64,000 bases of DNA from the NCBI RefSeq assembly GCF_003351025.1, contig NZ_QPCG01000004.1, forward strand, positions 496,001 through 560,000. Direction: 5' to 3'. The translations under genes and the position numbers were made by a program. This DNA comes from Mucilaginibacter endophyticus (GTDB lineage Bacteria; Bacteroidota; Bacteroidia; Sphingobacteriales; Sphingobacteriaceae). Below, piece by piece: positions 40,489 through 48,808 of the stretch; within the stretch, counting starts at the first letter, position 1, and each line of letters starts with the position of its first letter. The notes below the pieces were generated by a model. That model was not told where the DNA came from, did no database searches, and worked only from the letters and a program-made list of their open reading frames with translations.

Positions 40489-40928
40489 TGTTACAGGGAG
40501 CATTTGATAAATTTTACCTTAACAACCATCCCGATGGCAAGCCGCCGGTGATATTTGTAAAGGGAATTTTATTGCTTTACCTGGGTTTACTGATCCAAAC
40601 GGTTAACAATTACCTCGATGGGTTTAATTTTTCGGCTATCCTGTTTGTATTTTTTGCCGTTGGCTTCCTGGTTTTTGTAACCGGTGAAGGAAAAAAATGG
40701 GCGAGGATCATCCTTTCGGTTTTGATACTGCTGAATGTATTTTTCCTGGGATCGTCATTGTTGTATAGTTTTGGGATTTTGCATGATAGCAGCGTTGCAA
40801 AAAAGGCTATCCAAATGCCGGTTTACCTTATCATTTTAACCTTCGCCGAGATTATTGTTGAGCTATGGGGATGGGCTCTGATGTTTACCAAGCAGGCAGA
40901 TTGGTGGTTTGAACGGAAGTATAATTAA
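40488..40928 (+). CDS. Hypothetical four-helix membrane protein
   Basis: 146 residues with four hydrophobic segments (about 23-45, 48-66, 71-95, 107-130) and a short aromatic end (QADWWFERKYN). Real because of its TAATG coupling to thiL and its coherent topology. No known family recognised. Confidence 0.75.
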   Translation: MLQGAFDKFYLNNHPDGKPPVIFVKGILLLYLGLLIQTVNNYLDGFNFSAILFVFFAVGFLVFVTGEGKKWARIILSVLILLNVFFLGSSLLYSFGILHDSSVAKKAIQMPVYLIILTFAEIIVELWGWALMFTKQADWWFERKYN

Positions 40929-40968
40929 AAAAGAAAACTTAGCCACCGCTCGGCTCCGAAATATTTTA

Positions 40969-41052
40969 TGTCATTGCGAGCGAAGCGTGGCAATCGCACG
41001 GAAGTAGAGCCGCTCTGTATAGCATGCGATTGCTTCGTACCTCGCAATGACA
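40969..41052. repeat. Dispersed palindrome (family C), preceded by a family B stub
   Basis: TGTCATTGCGAGCGAAGCGT to CTCGCAATGACA. A 15-bp remnant of family B (CCACCGCTCGGCTCC) lies at 40943-40957, so the composite B-C unit was once here and lost most of B. Confidence 0.85.
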
Positions 41053-41082
41053 TGGTTTTTATGTGGCAATTTTATTACTTAT

Positions 41083-42453
41083 TTACTCTTCCCCAATAAA
41101 CTTCTGATCTATTTGCTTATCCGCTTTAGCACCAAGTTTCTTGATCTTTTCGGCGGTAATGGTAAGGTTACCCCTACCCTCCGATAACTTATTGACAGCA
41201 TTATTATAGGAGGATTGTGTTTGATTAATGTTTTTGCCAATGCTATCCATATCACTTAAAAAGCCGACAAATTTATCGTACATATCACCACTCAAGCGGG
41301 CTATTTCCAGTACATTACGGTTTTGACGTTCCTGTTTCCACATACTGGCAATTGTACGCAGCGTTGCCAATAATGTCGACGGACTAACGATTACTACTTT
41401 CCTGTCCCAGGCGTAATTAAACAATTCATTATCAAGTTGTACCGCTATACTGAATGAGGACTCTATCGGCACAAAAAGCAACACAAAATCAGGGGAATTG
41501 ATCTTATACAAATCGTGATATTTTTTGGCAGAAAGGCCGGCCACATGGCCTCGAATGGATTCAACATGAGCCTTTGCGAAGAGTTTTCGGTCGTCCTCGG
41601 TATCGGCATTAACCAGTTTTTCATAGGCTATGAGCGATACTTTGGAGTCGATAATGAGGTGCTTATCATCCGGTAAATCGATGATGACATCGGGTTGATA
41701 TCTTGTACCATCGGTAGCCTGCATAGCGGCCTGAATCCGGTATTCCTGATCTTTAACCAGGCCTGAGCGCTCCAGGATCCGCTCCAGGATCATCTCGCCC
41801 CAATTGCCTTGCTTTTTGTTATCGCCTTTGAGTGCTTTGGTTAGGTTTTGTGCCTCATCGCTGATCTGTTTATTCAGGTCCATCAGCTGGGTGATCACGC
41901 CTTTAAGCGTGTTTCGTTCCGCGGCTTCCATGTTATAAACCTTCTCTACCTTATCCTCAAAAGCCTTCAGGTTTTCCTTTAAGGGGTTAAGGATAACATC
42001 TAAATTACTACGGTTGATATCAGTAAATTCTTTCGATTTTTCTTTAAGCAGCTTTTCGGCCACATTTTCAAATTCCCGCTGAAATTGCGTACGGATCTGT
42101 TCTATTTCTGCTTTTTGCTCCTGCAGTTTTTCCTGCTGCGATTTATAATAGGCCCGGGCACTTTCTAAGGATTGATTGGCCTGTGCCAGCTGGGAGCGCT
42201 CGTATAAAAGCTCATCAATCAGGCGGTTCTTTTCCTCCTTTAAAAAGTTGGTAATGCTTTCTTTTTCAGCAGCTAAGCCGTTAGATTTTTCTTCGGCTTT
42301 GGCCAATAAAATTTTAAGCTGATCATGATCATAACGAAGTTTATTCAGCTCTTCGGCAGAGATCAGCTCAACCGCTTTTGGCTTTTTCAGGAATAAAAAA
42401 ACAGCAATCAGCAGGATGATCAGCGATACAAATACTAATATAATACCAGTCAT
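41083..42453 (-). CDS. rmuC: DNA recombination protein RmuC
   Basis: 456 residues. An N-terminal membrane anchor (about 2-22) is followed by a long coiled coil (about 30-185) and the RmuC nuclease-like domain (about 190-440). Motifs: KQGNWGEMILERILERSGL, QPDVIIDLPDDKHLIIDSKVSL and VLLFVPIESSFSIAVQ. It is proposed to limit inversions at short inverted repeats, of interest given how many palindromes lie in the window. Confidence 0.94.
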   Translation of the reverse strand: MTGIILVFVSLIILLIAVFLFLKKPKAVELISAEELNKLRYDHDQLKILLAKAEEKSNGLAAEKESITNFLKEEKNRLIDELLYERSQLAQANQSLESARAYYKSQQEKLQEQKAEIEQIRTQFQREFENVAEKLLKEKSKEFTDINRSNLDVILNPLKENLKAFEDKVEKVYNMEAAERNTLKGVITQLMDLNKQISDEAQNLTKALKGDNKKQGNWGEMILERILERSGLVKDQEYRIQAAMQATDGTRYQPDVIIDLPDDKHLIIDSKVSLIAYEKLVNADTEDDRKLFAKAHVESIRGHVAGLSAKKYHDLYKINSPDFVLLFVPIESSFSIAVQLDNELFNYAWDRKVVIVSPSTLLATLRTIASMWKQERQNRNVLEIARLSGDMYDKFVGFLSDMDSIGKNINQTQSSYNNAVNKLSEGRGNLTITAEKIKKLGAKADKQIDQKFIGEE

Positions 42454-42509
42454 TTATTTGATAAAAATATTAGCAAAGTAAAGTATTAATTTTAATAAAT
42501 GCTAATAAA

Positions 42510-42743
42510 TTAATGCACCGGGTGTACAGCCGAATCTGTATCTGCACCAAGTGTTGTAGTATCAGATGAGTTAGGTGTAGATGCACTGTTTCCGGATGTT
42601 GTAGTTTTGGTTGAATCGGCGGGGCCGCCGCTGCCTTTCGCCGCGCTGGTATCATTTGTACGGTTTGGGTTTTTATCGTTGCTGTGGCAGGCTGTAAACG
42701 CTATTGTAACAGTAATTAAAAACAGAAAAATGAATTTTTTCAT
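42510..42743 (-). CDS. Small Ser/Thr-rich lipoprotein
   Basis: 77 residues. The lipoprotein signal ends at Cys19 (IAFTACHS). The rest is low-complexity Ser/Thr/Asn/Gly/Asp with no fold expected. Similar tiny Ser/Thr lipoproteins are common in this family; function unknown. Divergent from the lipoprotein at 42857. Confidence 0.7.
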   Translation of the reverse strand: MKKFIFLFLITVTIAFTACHSNDKNPNRTNDTSAAKGSGGPADSTKTTTSGNSASTPNSSDTTTLGADTDSAVHPVH

Positions 42744-42856
42744 AAGTGATGTTTATGGTTTAACGGTTATTAAATAGTTCAGTTTTGTTGCGGTAAGTTA
42801 AAAGCAAATTTTGTTGACTGGTATAAATTAAGCATATTCACAAATAAAAACCAATT

Positions 42857-43234
42857 ATGAAGCAACTGATTTACGGGCTACTAATAAGCGTGCTATTTGT
42901 ATCATGCTCAAAAAAGAGCACGGATCAACCACCGCAGCCACACACCATAAAAGTTACGGTAAGCGGAGCAGATGCTTTTAATGTTTCATTATCTGTATAT
43001 AAAACAACGGATAGTGGGCCTAAAATAGTTGATGCGAAAGCCGTTGTGCAGGGATCTTCGTATAGTTATACCACTACACTGAACCAAAATGACGAAGTGA
43101 CATTGGTTGTCGCGTCAGATGTTTCCAATACAGTAACCTACAAAATTTCCGATAACGACAAAGTAGTTGTACAGGATACAGACAGGGAAATAGTTACCCA
43201 TGGTTCGGTTACTCTAACTTATGATATTCCTTAA
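42857..43234 (+). CDS. Small beta-rich lipoprotein
   Basis: 125 residues. The signal ends at Cys17 (LFVSCSKKS). The mature part alternates short strands (TIKVTVSGADAFNVSLSVYK, SYSYTTTLNQNDEVTLVVA) like an Ig-like sandwich. Family not recognised. It ends 6 bp from the convergent gldH stop. Confidence 0.75.
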   Translation: MKQLIYGLLISVLFVSCSKKSTDQPPQPHTIKVTVSGADAFNVSLSVYKTTDSGPKIVDAKAVVQGSSYSYTTTLNQNDEVTLVVASDVSNTVTYKISDNDKVVVQDTDREIVTHGSVTLTYDIP

Positions 43235-43240
43235 GCCGGA

Positions 43241-43723
43241 TTATTGAGCTTTTTCTACCCGTAGACCTACATCACTGATTTCATGCAGCGGGTTATCACG
43301 CATGTTTTGCTCTATCTGAAACCGGTAAACGCCTTTTGCAGGGAAATGATAATTTTTGCGCAAAAGTACTTGATAGCTGTATAAATTGCCCGATCCTTTG
43401 CCCAGCCATTCGCCATCAGGATTGGCCAGTTTTACTTCAAAACGAGTAGTTTGTGTTTTTTTATCAGGCGTTGTCTGGTAAACCAAAACGAATATATTGG
43501 AGTATTTGTAGTTGCCTGTTACCCGCAAATTGAGGTACTGGTTATAGGCTGCTTTTTCATCATTAATTTTAACATCAAAATTTACGCGGTTAACGTACGA
43601 CCAGTTGTGATCGGCAATTTCGGTGTTGGTATCAATGATACTGTTAGGATCGGTACAAGACCCGGCAAACATCGTTATCAGTAACAATGCTGCCGGGTAA
43701 ATAATATTTAAAGCCCGTTTCAT
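43241..43723 (-). CDS. gldH: Gliding-motility lipoprotein GldH
   Basis: 160 residues. The lipoprotein signal ends at Cys23 (FAGSCTDPN). NWSYVNRVNFDVKINDEKAAYNQYLNLR, KYSNIFVLV and LLRKNYHFPAKGVYRFQIEQ are GldH-typical. GldH is needed for gliding and type IX secretion in Flavobacterium; in Sphingobacteriaceae it often persists in non-gliding strains. It lies directly after ricT with a 4-bp overlap, the order seen across Bacteroidota. Confidence 0.88.
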   Translation of the reverse strand: MKRALNIIYPAALLLITMFAGSCTDPNSIIDTNTEIADHNWSYVNRVNFDVKINDEKAAYNQYLNLRVTGNYKYSNIFVLVYQTTPDKKTQTTRFEVKLANPDGEWLGKGSGNLYSYQVLLRKNYHFPAKGVYRFQIEQNMRDNPLHEISDVGLRVEKAQ

Positions 43724-45252
43724 TCAGGTTTTGCCTGTTGATTGTTGTTGTTATTATTCCGGTTTGGGCGGTTTGGCCTGCGGCGCCTGTTATTATTACC
43801 GCTGCCTTCACCTTGTGGTTTTCCCTCACCTTGCGGAGGTCTTGGTTCACCTTGTGGTCTTCCTTCTTTTTGTGGTTTAGCTTCACCCTGTGGTTTAGCT
43901 TCACCCTGTGGTTTTCCTTCTCCCTGCGGTTTATTTTGCTGAGGAGGACGGTTTCCCTGTGGCTTGTTGTTTTGTTGAGGCCGGTTCCCTTCAGGACGTT
44001 GTTGTTGTGCCGGTTTTTCCTGCTGATTGCCAGAGCCTTGCTGAGGCTGCTGCGGGCGTTGCTGCTGTTGATTAGCCGGTTTACCTTCTGATGCTTGTGC
44101 CTGACCTCCGGGTTTTTGGTTTTTATTGCGGTTTTTGTTCTTCTTTTTATTGTTATTGCGGCGCTCATCCAAACGGGTAAGACTATCCTGACCAACAACG
44201 TTTTCGTAATCAAGTACTTTTGCTGGTGCTGCTTCAACCACAACAATTTCGCCCAGATCTTCAGGAATCACGCCATCTTTATTCTGCTGCTGGATCTCTT
44301 TAACCTTTTTTATTGGCAGCGGAACCCATGATTCTTCTCCAGGATAGCTAAACCACATCATCCTTTTAAAGATATCGGTTTTTTGCAGACGGGCATCACC
44401 TTTTTGGGTTCTGAGTATGTTTACATTATCGGGGATATGTTTTAATGCATCCATGTAAGTATCCAGCTCGTAGTTAAGGCAGCATTTTAATTTGCCGCAC
44501 TGGCCTGCCAGCTTCAGGGTATTTAATGAAAGATTTTGATAACGGGCGGCCGAAGTTGATACCGTTTTAAAATCGGTAAGCCAGGTTGAGCAGCACAGTT
44601 CGCGGCCACATGAGCCGATACCGCCCAGGCGGCTTGCTTCCTGCCTCATACCTATCTGCCTCATCTCGATACGGATGCGGAAGGTTTCGGCCATTTTCTT
44701 GATCAGTTCCCTGAAATCAACACGGCCTTCGGCTGTATAATAAAATGTAGCCTTGGTTTTATCGCCCTGGTAATCAACGTCGCTCAGCTTCATGCTCAGG
44801 TTAAGGTCAAGTGCCAGCTTGCGCGATTTGTGCATGGTTTCCCATTCCATATCTTTGGCGGCTTTCCATTTGTCAACGTCGGCAACGGTAGCTTTACGAT
44901 AGATCTTTTTAACCACATCAGCTTCCTTCACGTGGCGTTTAACCATTTGCATGCGCACCAGTTCGCCGGTTAGCGAAACGTGGCCTATATCATAACCGCC
45001 GGTAGTAGCTTCAACAGCTACTAACTCTCCTGATTCGAGGTATATATTATCGTTGTTTAAATAAAACTCTTTGCGCGAGCCTTTAAACTTAACTTCAATT
45101 ACCTGAAAAGGCTTATAGTTAGTCGGCATATCCATGTGGGATAGCCAATCGTAAACATCTAATTTGCTGCAACCATTAGTAAGGCAACTGCCGTTACTTT
45201 TGCAGCCCGCAGGCGTACATCCGCCACCTGTTGAGCAACTTCCACATCCCAT
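43720..45252 (-). CDS. ricT: PSP1/RicT-like protein with long low-complexity tail
   Basis: 510 residues. A Cys-rich N-terminus (CGSCSTGGGC and more Cys) precedes the PSP1 domain (about 40-290), with the conserved cysteine patches IGSCGRELCCSTWL and QCGKLKCCLNYE. RicT in Bacillus forms an [4Fe-4S] complex that aids RNase Y and phosphorelay. Residues about 360-510 are an unusual Gln/Pro/Gly/Lys-rich tail with repeated KPQGE units, then poly-Asn/Arg. The DNA shows an 18-bp period at 43810-43960. The tail may be disordered RNA-binding sequence. Confidence 0.9.
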   Translation of the reverse strand: MGCGSCSTGGGCTPAGCKSNGSCLTNGCSKLDVYDWLSHMDMPTNYKPFQVIEVKFKGSRKEFYLNNDNIYLESGELVAVEATTGGYDIGHVSLTGELVRMQMVKRHVKEADVVKKIYRKATVADVDKWKAAKDMEWETMHKSRKLALDLNLSMKLSDVDYQGDKTKATFYYTAEGRVDFRELIKKMAETFRIRIEMRQIGMRQEASRLGGIGSCGRELCCSTWLTDFKTVSTSAARYQNLSLNTLKLAGQCGKLKCCLNYELDTYMDALKHIPDNVNILRTQKGDARLQKTDIFKRMMWFSYPGEESWVPLPIKKVKEIQQQNKDGVIPEDLGEIVVVEAAPAKVLDYENVVGQDSLTRLDERRNNNKKKNKNRNKNQKPGGQAQASEGKPANQQQQRPQQPQQGSGNQQEKPAQQQRPEGNRPQQNNKPQGNRPPQQNKPQGEGKPQGEAKPQGEAKPQKEGRPQGEPRPPQGEGKPQGEGSGNNNRRRRPNRPNRNNNNNNQQAKPE

Positions 45253-45254
45253 AA

Positions 45255-46400
45255 TTAACTTGGCATATATTGATTCCCCGCAGGGACATTTTTATTAATT
45301 AGTATTTTAATAATTTGTAAAGATACATCTAAAAATAAGATTTTAGGATTAGCGTTTCGCTCCACGTGATAATGCGCTTTTTCCAGCTCATCAATAATCA
45401 TTTGCGATTTGCCAATACTCAGCACGTTGCTCATTTTTTGAGCGGTATCCAATTCCTTAGCCGGCAAATGTACCAGGCTGCCTGCTCCTGCAATCAGCAA
45501 ACAGCACTCGCGGATAAAGCTTGTGCCGTAACGCAAAAAATTCTTTTGGTTTTCGCGCCCCATTTTGGCAAACTGCTCAACAAAGGCCATCACCTCGATG
45601 CCCTTATTGCCAAAGCAATAGCGCAACCACTGAACAAACAGCTCATGATAGCTTTTGTTGTCTTGCTGCAACATGGCCAAAGCTTCGGTCATGTTGCCAT
45701 TGCTCAAATAGGCTATTTCAGCAGCGGCCTCTTCGGTTTGGTGATGGGAGCTTATTAAATGTTCTTTAATTTCATCGTACTCCAGCGATGGTATTTTAAC
45801 CAGCTGCGTACGTGATAATATGGTATTCAGGATCTGATCCTGGTTTTGGGCAACTAATAAAAACAGGGTGTTAGGTTGCGGTTCCTCAATAATTTTAAGC
45901 AGCGAGTTGCCCTCCTTATCCAAGTACTCGGGCAACCACAGGATCAGGATCTTGTATTCCGATTCAAATGGTTTAAAGCTTAATTTCTTGATGATCTGGT
46001 GGCATTCGGCAATGTTGATGTTGGCCTGTTTGTTTTCGGCATCCAAATATCCGCGCCAAATATCAAGGCTTAAATACGGGTTGGTGGTTAAAGCTCCGCG
46101 CCATTGCTCAATAAAAGTAAGCGCCGTATCATCCTTATGTTTAGCGAAGAACGGGTACGAAAAATGCAGATCGGGATGCATAAGTTTTTGATACTTTCTG
46201 CATGAAGAACATACACCACATGAATCAGCTGGCTGTTTATCTTCGCAGGATAGATACTGAGCATAGGCAACAGCAAGCGCCAGGCTGCCCGAACCTTCGG
46301 GGCCCAAAAATAATTGCGCGTGACTTACCCGGTTCTCGCTCACCGTGTTAAGTAAACGTTGCTTTATTGCTTCCTGTCCTACTATTTCTTTAAACTGCAT
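45255..46400 (-). CDS. holB: DNA polymerase III delta' subunit-like clamp-loader protein
   Basis: 381 residues from the ATG giving MQFKEIVGQEAIKQRLLN. The zinc motif CGVCSSCRKYQKLMHPDLH is present. The P-loop is degenerate (GPEGSGSLALA lacks the GKT lysine), as expected for delta' rather than tau. EEPQPNTLFLLVAQN and ILSRTQ follow the clamp-loader pattern. It helps load the sliding clamp. Order holB-ricT-gldH on the minus strand is an operon (gaps 2 bp and -4 bp). Confidence 0.9.
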   Translation of the reverse strand: MQFKEIVGQEAIKQRLLNTVSENRVSHAQLFLGPEGSGSLALAVAYAQYLSCEDKQPADSCGVCSSCRKYQKLMHPDLHFSYPFFAKHKDDTALTFIEQWRGALTTNPYLSLDIWRGYLDAENKQANINIAECHQIIKKLSFKPFESEYKILILWLPEYLDKEGNSLLKIIEEPQPNTLFLLVAQNQDQILNTILSRTQLVKIPSLEYDEIKEHLISSHHQTEEAAAEIAYLSNGNMTEALAMLQQDNKSYHELFVQWLRYCFGNKGIEVMAFVEQFAKMGRENQKNFLRYGTSFIRECCLLIAGAGSLVHLPAKELDTAQKMSNVLSIGKSQMIIDELEKAHYHVERNANPKILFLDVSLQIIKILINKNVPAGNQYMPS

Positions 46401-46423
46401 TTGGTGCAAAATAGTAATTAGAT

Positions 46424-46584
46424 TTTAGATGTGAGATATTAGATGTGAGATTTGAGAAAGGAATGAGGTTGGTTTATATTAAAGAAAGCGAGATATAAAA
46501 AACCCAAAACCATACATCTAATCATACATCACCTATCTTTACCAAATGAAATCTCACGTCTCACATCTAATATCTCACATCTAA
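46424..46584. repeat. Inverted repeat at the ruvX start
   Basis: TTTAGATGTGAGATATTAGA near 46424 and CTAATATCTCACATCTAAA at 46566-46584 are inverted copies over about 26 bases. The right arm touches the ruvX ATG at 46585, so its ribosome site could be hidden in a stem. Confidence 0.75.
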
Positions 46585-46995
46585 ATGAGAGTAATGGCAT
46601 TTGATTATGGCACCAAGCGCATCGGCATAGCGGTTACCGACCCCCTGCAGATCATCGCGACCGGCCTTGATAATATCCACCCCAACAGTATCATCGAGTT
46701 TTTAAAAAAATATCTTCAGACCGAACAGGTAGAGCGTTTTATTGTGGGCGAACCCAAGCAGATGGATAATACCCCTTCACAATCGGCCGTGCACGTAAAG
46801 GGCTTCGTAAACCTGTTGAAGAAAACTTTCCCGGAAATGCCTATTGAAATGGTTGACGAACGTTTTACCTCTAAAATGGCCTCGGCAACTATCGCGCAAA
46901 GCGGCATGAACAAAAAGAACCGTCAAAACAAGGAGCTGGTAGATACCATATCGGCCGTGATTTTACTGCAAAGCTGGATGGGGACAAGATTCTGA
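46585..46995 (+). CDS. ruvX: RuvX/YqgF Holliday-junction resolvase
   Basis: 136 residues, full length. RVMAFDYGTKRIGIAVTD has the first catalytic Asp, FIVGEPKQMD the middle motif and MVDERFTSKMA the Asp-Glu pair. The C-terminal helix DTISAVILLQSW completes the RNase H-like fold. It is implicated in processing 16S rRNA ends and in resolving junctions. Confidence 0.95.
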   Translation: MRVMAFDYGTKRIGIAVTDPLQIIATGLDNIHPNSIIEFLKKYLQTEQVERFIVGEPKQMDNTPSQSAVHVKGFVNLLKKTFPEMPIEMVDERFTSKMASATIAQSGMNKKNRQNKELVDTISAVILLQSWMGTRF

Positions 46996-47096
46996 ACCAT
47001 GATTTGCATGATGAAAGAATTTCTTCATGGACTGTAATTTGTGGTGCTGTTTCTCGTTACTATATCCTTTAATCAACCGTTAAAAACAAGCTGCAA

Positions 47097-47510
47097 ATGA
47101 GCTTTACTAAAACTTATACTGTAAAAGAAGAACATATTGACGTTCAAAATATCATGGATGGGTTATACTATCCTTTTTATATGGAATGGTGCCGCCACGA
47201 TTTTATCCGCGAAGTACTTGGCTTTGATTTTGAAGAACAGGCACATTTGGGCGTAAACATGGTGTTATCAGAATACTCAATAAAATTTGTACGCTCGCTA
47301 AAAAGCGGCGATGAATTTACCGTAAGCTGCGATCTGTATGCCGATGCCAAAGGCCTGCCCCGTTTACATTTTAAACAAACTATTACCTGTCGTGGCAAAG
47401 TTATGACCACAGGCGTATTTACCGGTACCTGTATCTCAGCCGGCGGAAGGCCTTATTTGCCGGAGATAATTTTGGAGCAGATAAAAGATAGACCAACGTT
47501 GGAACCCTGA
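47097..47510 (+). CDS. 4HBT-type acyl-CoA thioesterase
   Basis: 137 residues, hot-dog fold. KEEHIDVQNIMDGLYYPFYMEW holds the active-site region corresponding to the Asp/Asn of YbgC-type enzymes, and LSEYSIKFVRSLKSGDEFTV the central strands. It likely hydrolyses acyl-CoA. The last two codons and stop lie inside the left inverted repeat of the GxxExxY cassette. Confidence 0.88.
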   Translation: MSFTKTYTVKEEHIDVQNIMDGLYYPFYMEWCRHDFIREVLGFDFEEQAHLGVNMVLSEYSIKFVRSLKSGDEFTVSCDLYADAKGLPRLHFKQTITCRGKVMTTGVFTGTCISAGGRPYLPEIILEQIKDRPTLEP

Positions 47511-47536
47511 TTTACTTGATTTAAGGATTTCCTGAT
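47503..47536. repeat. Left 34-bp inverted repeat of the GxxExxY cassette
   Basis: Its reverse complement matches the right arm at 48115-48148 at 32 of 34 positions, 22 of them in a row (CTTGATTTAAGGATTTCCTG and two more bases, 47515-47536). Confidence 0.9.
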
Positions 47537-47573
47537 AGATGGATTTAGATAATCGGAGATTATTTCTATGTGG

Positions 47574-47600
47574 GTTAAATTGTAAACTTTTTGATCCGAA
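47574..47600 (-). pseudogene. Remnant of a GxxExxY gene 3' end
   Basis: Read on the minus strand it encodes FGSKSLQF, identical to eight residues near the C-terminus of the neighbouring GxxExxY protein. It lies 27 bp beyond that gene's stop and has no start, so it is probably a leftover of a second copy. Confidence 0.6.
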
Positions 47601-47626
47601 GATAATTCTTGAGTAGGTAGATAAAT

Positions 47627-48004
47627 TTAGAAGATAGGGTTGTTATTATGAACTCGTTTAAATTGCAAGCTTTTTGAACCGAAGTTTATGAGCAACCCTA
47701 TTTCCATTTTGTAAGCTTCGAGATAATTCATGGCTTGAGCAAGGTGTACTTCTTCCAGGGATATGATGGCTTTTATTTCAACCATAATACATCCTTCAAT
47801 AAAAAAATCTACCCTGCGTTTTCCTATATTAACACCGTCATAATAAATGATCATTTCAAGTTCCTCGGCAAATTTCAAATCAGCTTTAGCTAATTCTAAA
47901 GCCAATGCTCGCTGATAAATCAACTCCTGAAAACCATTGCCAAGTGTATTATGAACCCGCATGGCGCAGCCTATTATCTTTTCGGTAAGCTCTTTGTATT
48001 TCAT
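47627..48004 (-). CDS. GxxExxY family protein
   Basis: 125 residues. The eponymous motif is GFQELIY near residue 24. RRVDFFIEGCIMVEIKAI has the Asp and Glu-x-Lys of a PD-(D/E)xK nuclease-like core, and LINFGSKSLQFKR closes it. The family has no confirmed function and is often found as single genes scattered through genomes. Here it is enclosed by 34-bp inverted repeats (47503-47536 and 48115-48148), with an extra direct copy at 48060-48093, so it looks like a small transposable or gene-cassette unit. Confidence 0.92.
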   Translation of the reverse strand: MKYKELTEKIIGCAMRVHNTLGNGFQELIYQRALALELAKADLKFAEELEMIIYYDGVNIGKRRVDFFIEGCIMVEIKAIISLEEVHLAQAMNYLEAYKMEIGLLINFGSKSLQFKRVHNNNPIF

Positions 48005-48059
48005 GATAAGGTTAAAATCAAATTAAAAATATAACATCAAAAATAAGCATCCAAAAATC

Positions 48060-48093
48060 ATCAGGAAATACGCTAATCAAGCGAATCAAGGTT
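48060..48093. repeat. Extra direct copy of the cassette's right repeat
   Basis: Matches 48115-48148 at 28 of 34 positions in the same orientation, 55 bp apart; starts ATCAGGAAAT and ends AATCAAGGTT. Confidence 0.85.
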
Positions 48094-48114
48094 CAAAATG
48101 GAGCGATGTAAAGC

Positions 48115-48148
48115 ATCAGGAAATCCTTAAATCAAGAAAATCAAGGTT
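48115..48148. repeat. Right 34-bp inverted repeat of the GxxExxY cassette
   Basis: ATCAGGAAATCCTTAAATCA then AGAAAATCAAGGTT. It ends 6 bp before the -7 promoter box of the next gene, so it covers the expected -33 region. Confidence 0.9.
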
Positions 48149-48154
48149 TTTGTT

Positions 48155-48162
48155 TATCTTTG
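48155..48162 (+). promoter_or_regulatory. -7 promoter element of the O-methyltransferase gene
   Basis: TATCTTTG fits TAnnTTTG and lies 4 bases before the ATG at 48167, so the transcript is probably leaderless or nearly so. Confidence 0.65.
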
Positions 48163-48166
48163 CGCC

Positions 48167-48805
48167 ATGGATATTCTCCCTAATGCCTTATTGGCTTACT
48201 TAGATGACCATTGCGACCCGGAGCCGGAAGTGCTTAAAAAGCTCAACCGCGAAACGCATATCAAGGTGTTAAAACCTAACATGCTATCCGGACATTACCA
48301 GGGCCGTTTGCTTAGTTTTTTGAGCAAAATGGTACAGCCTAAGCGCATCCTGGAGATAGGTACCTACACAGGATACTCTGCTATTTGCCTGGCCGAAGGT
48401 TTGGCCGAAGATGGCATCCTCCATACCATTGAGGTTAACCGCGAGATGGAGGAAATCATCAATTCACACCTTAAACTAACAGATGTTGAAAATAAAATAA
48501 AACTGCATTTTGGGCCTGCAGAGACCATTATTGCTGATTTACAGGAAGATATTTTCGATTTGGTGTTTATAGATGCGGATAAAAAGAATAATTATACTTA
48601 CTTTCAATTAGTTTTTGACAAAGTCAGATCCGGAGGATTAATAATAATTGACAATGTTTTGTGGAAGGGAAAGGTATACGGCCACGAAAAAGATGCCGAT
48701 ACTGAAGGAATCCGCAAACTAAATGACCAGATAGCTGTTGATAGCAGGATAGAAAAGTTGATCCTGCCAGTACGCGACGGGCTGCTGGTTATCAGAAAAA
48801 AATAA
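48167..48805 (+). CDS. Class I SAM-dependent O-methyltransferase
   Basis: 212 residues, the catechol O-methyltransferase-like family. Motif I ILEIGTYTGYSAICLAEGL binds SAM. LVFIDADKKNNYTYF and GGLIIIDNVLWKGKV hold the metal-binding Asp and Asn. Methyl acceptor unknown. It starts a plus-strand run with the glucosaminidase genes (3-bp gap). Confidence 0.93.
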   Translation: MDILPNALLAYLDDHCDPEPEVLKKLNRETHIKVLKPNMLSGHYQGRLLSFLSKMVQPKRILEIGTYTGYSAICLAEGLAEDGILHTIEVNREMEEIINSHLKLTDVENKIKLHFGPAETIIADLQEDIFDLVFIDADKKNNYTYFQLVFDKVRSGGLIIIDNVLWKGKVYGHEKDADTEGIRKLNDQIAVDSRIEKLILPVRDGLLVIRKK

Positions 48806-48808
48806 ATT

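Noticed and set aside
43644..44246. Long open frames opposite and across the ricT tail
   Set aside because: They are by-products of the 18-bp repeats; they give Phe/Leu/Trp- or Lys/His/Asn-rich nonsense.
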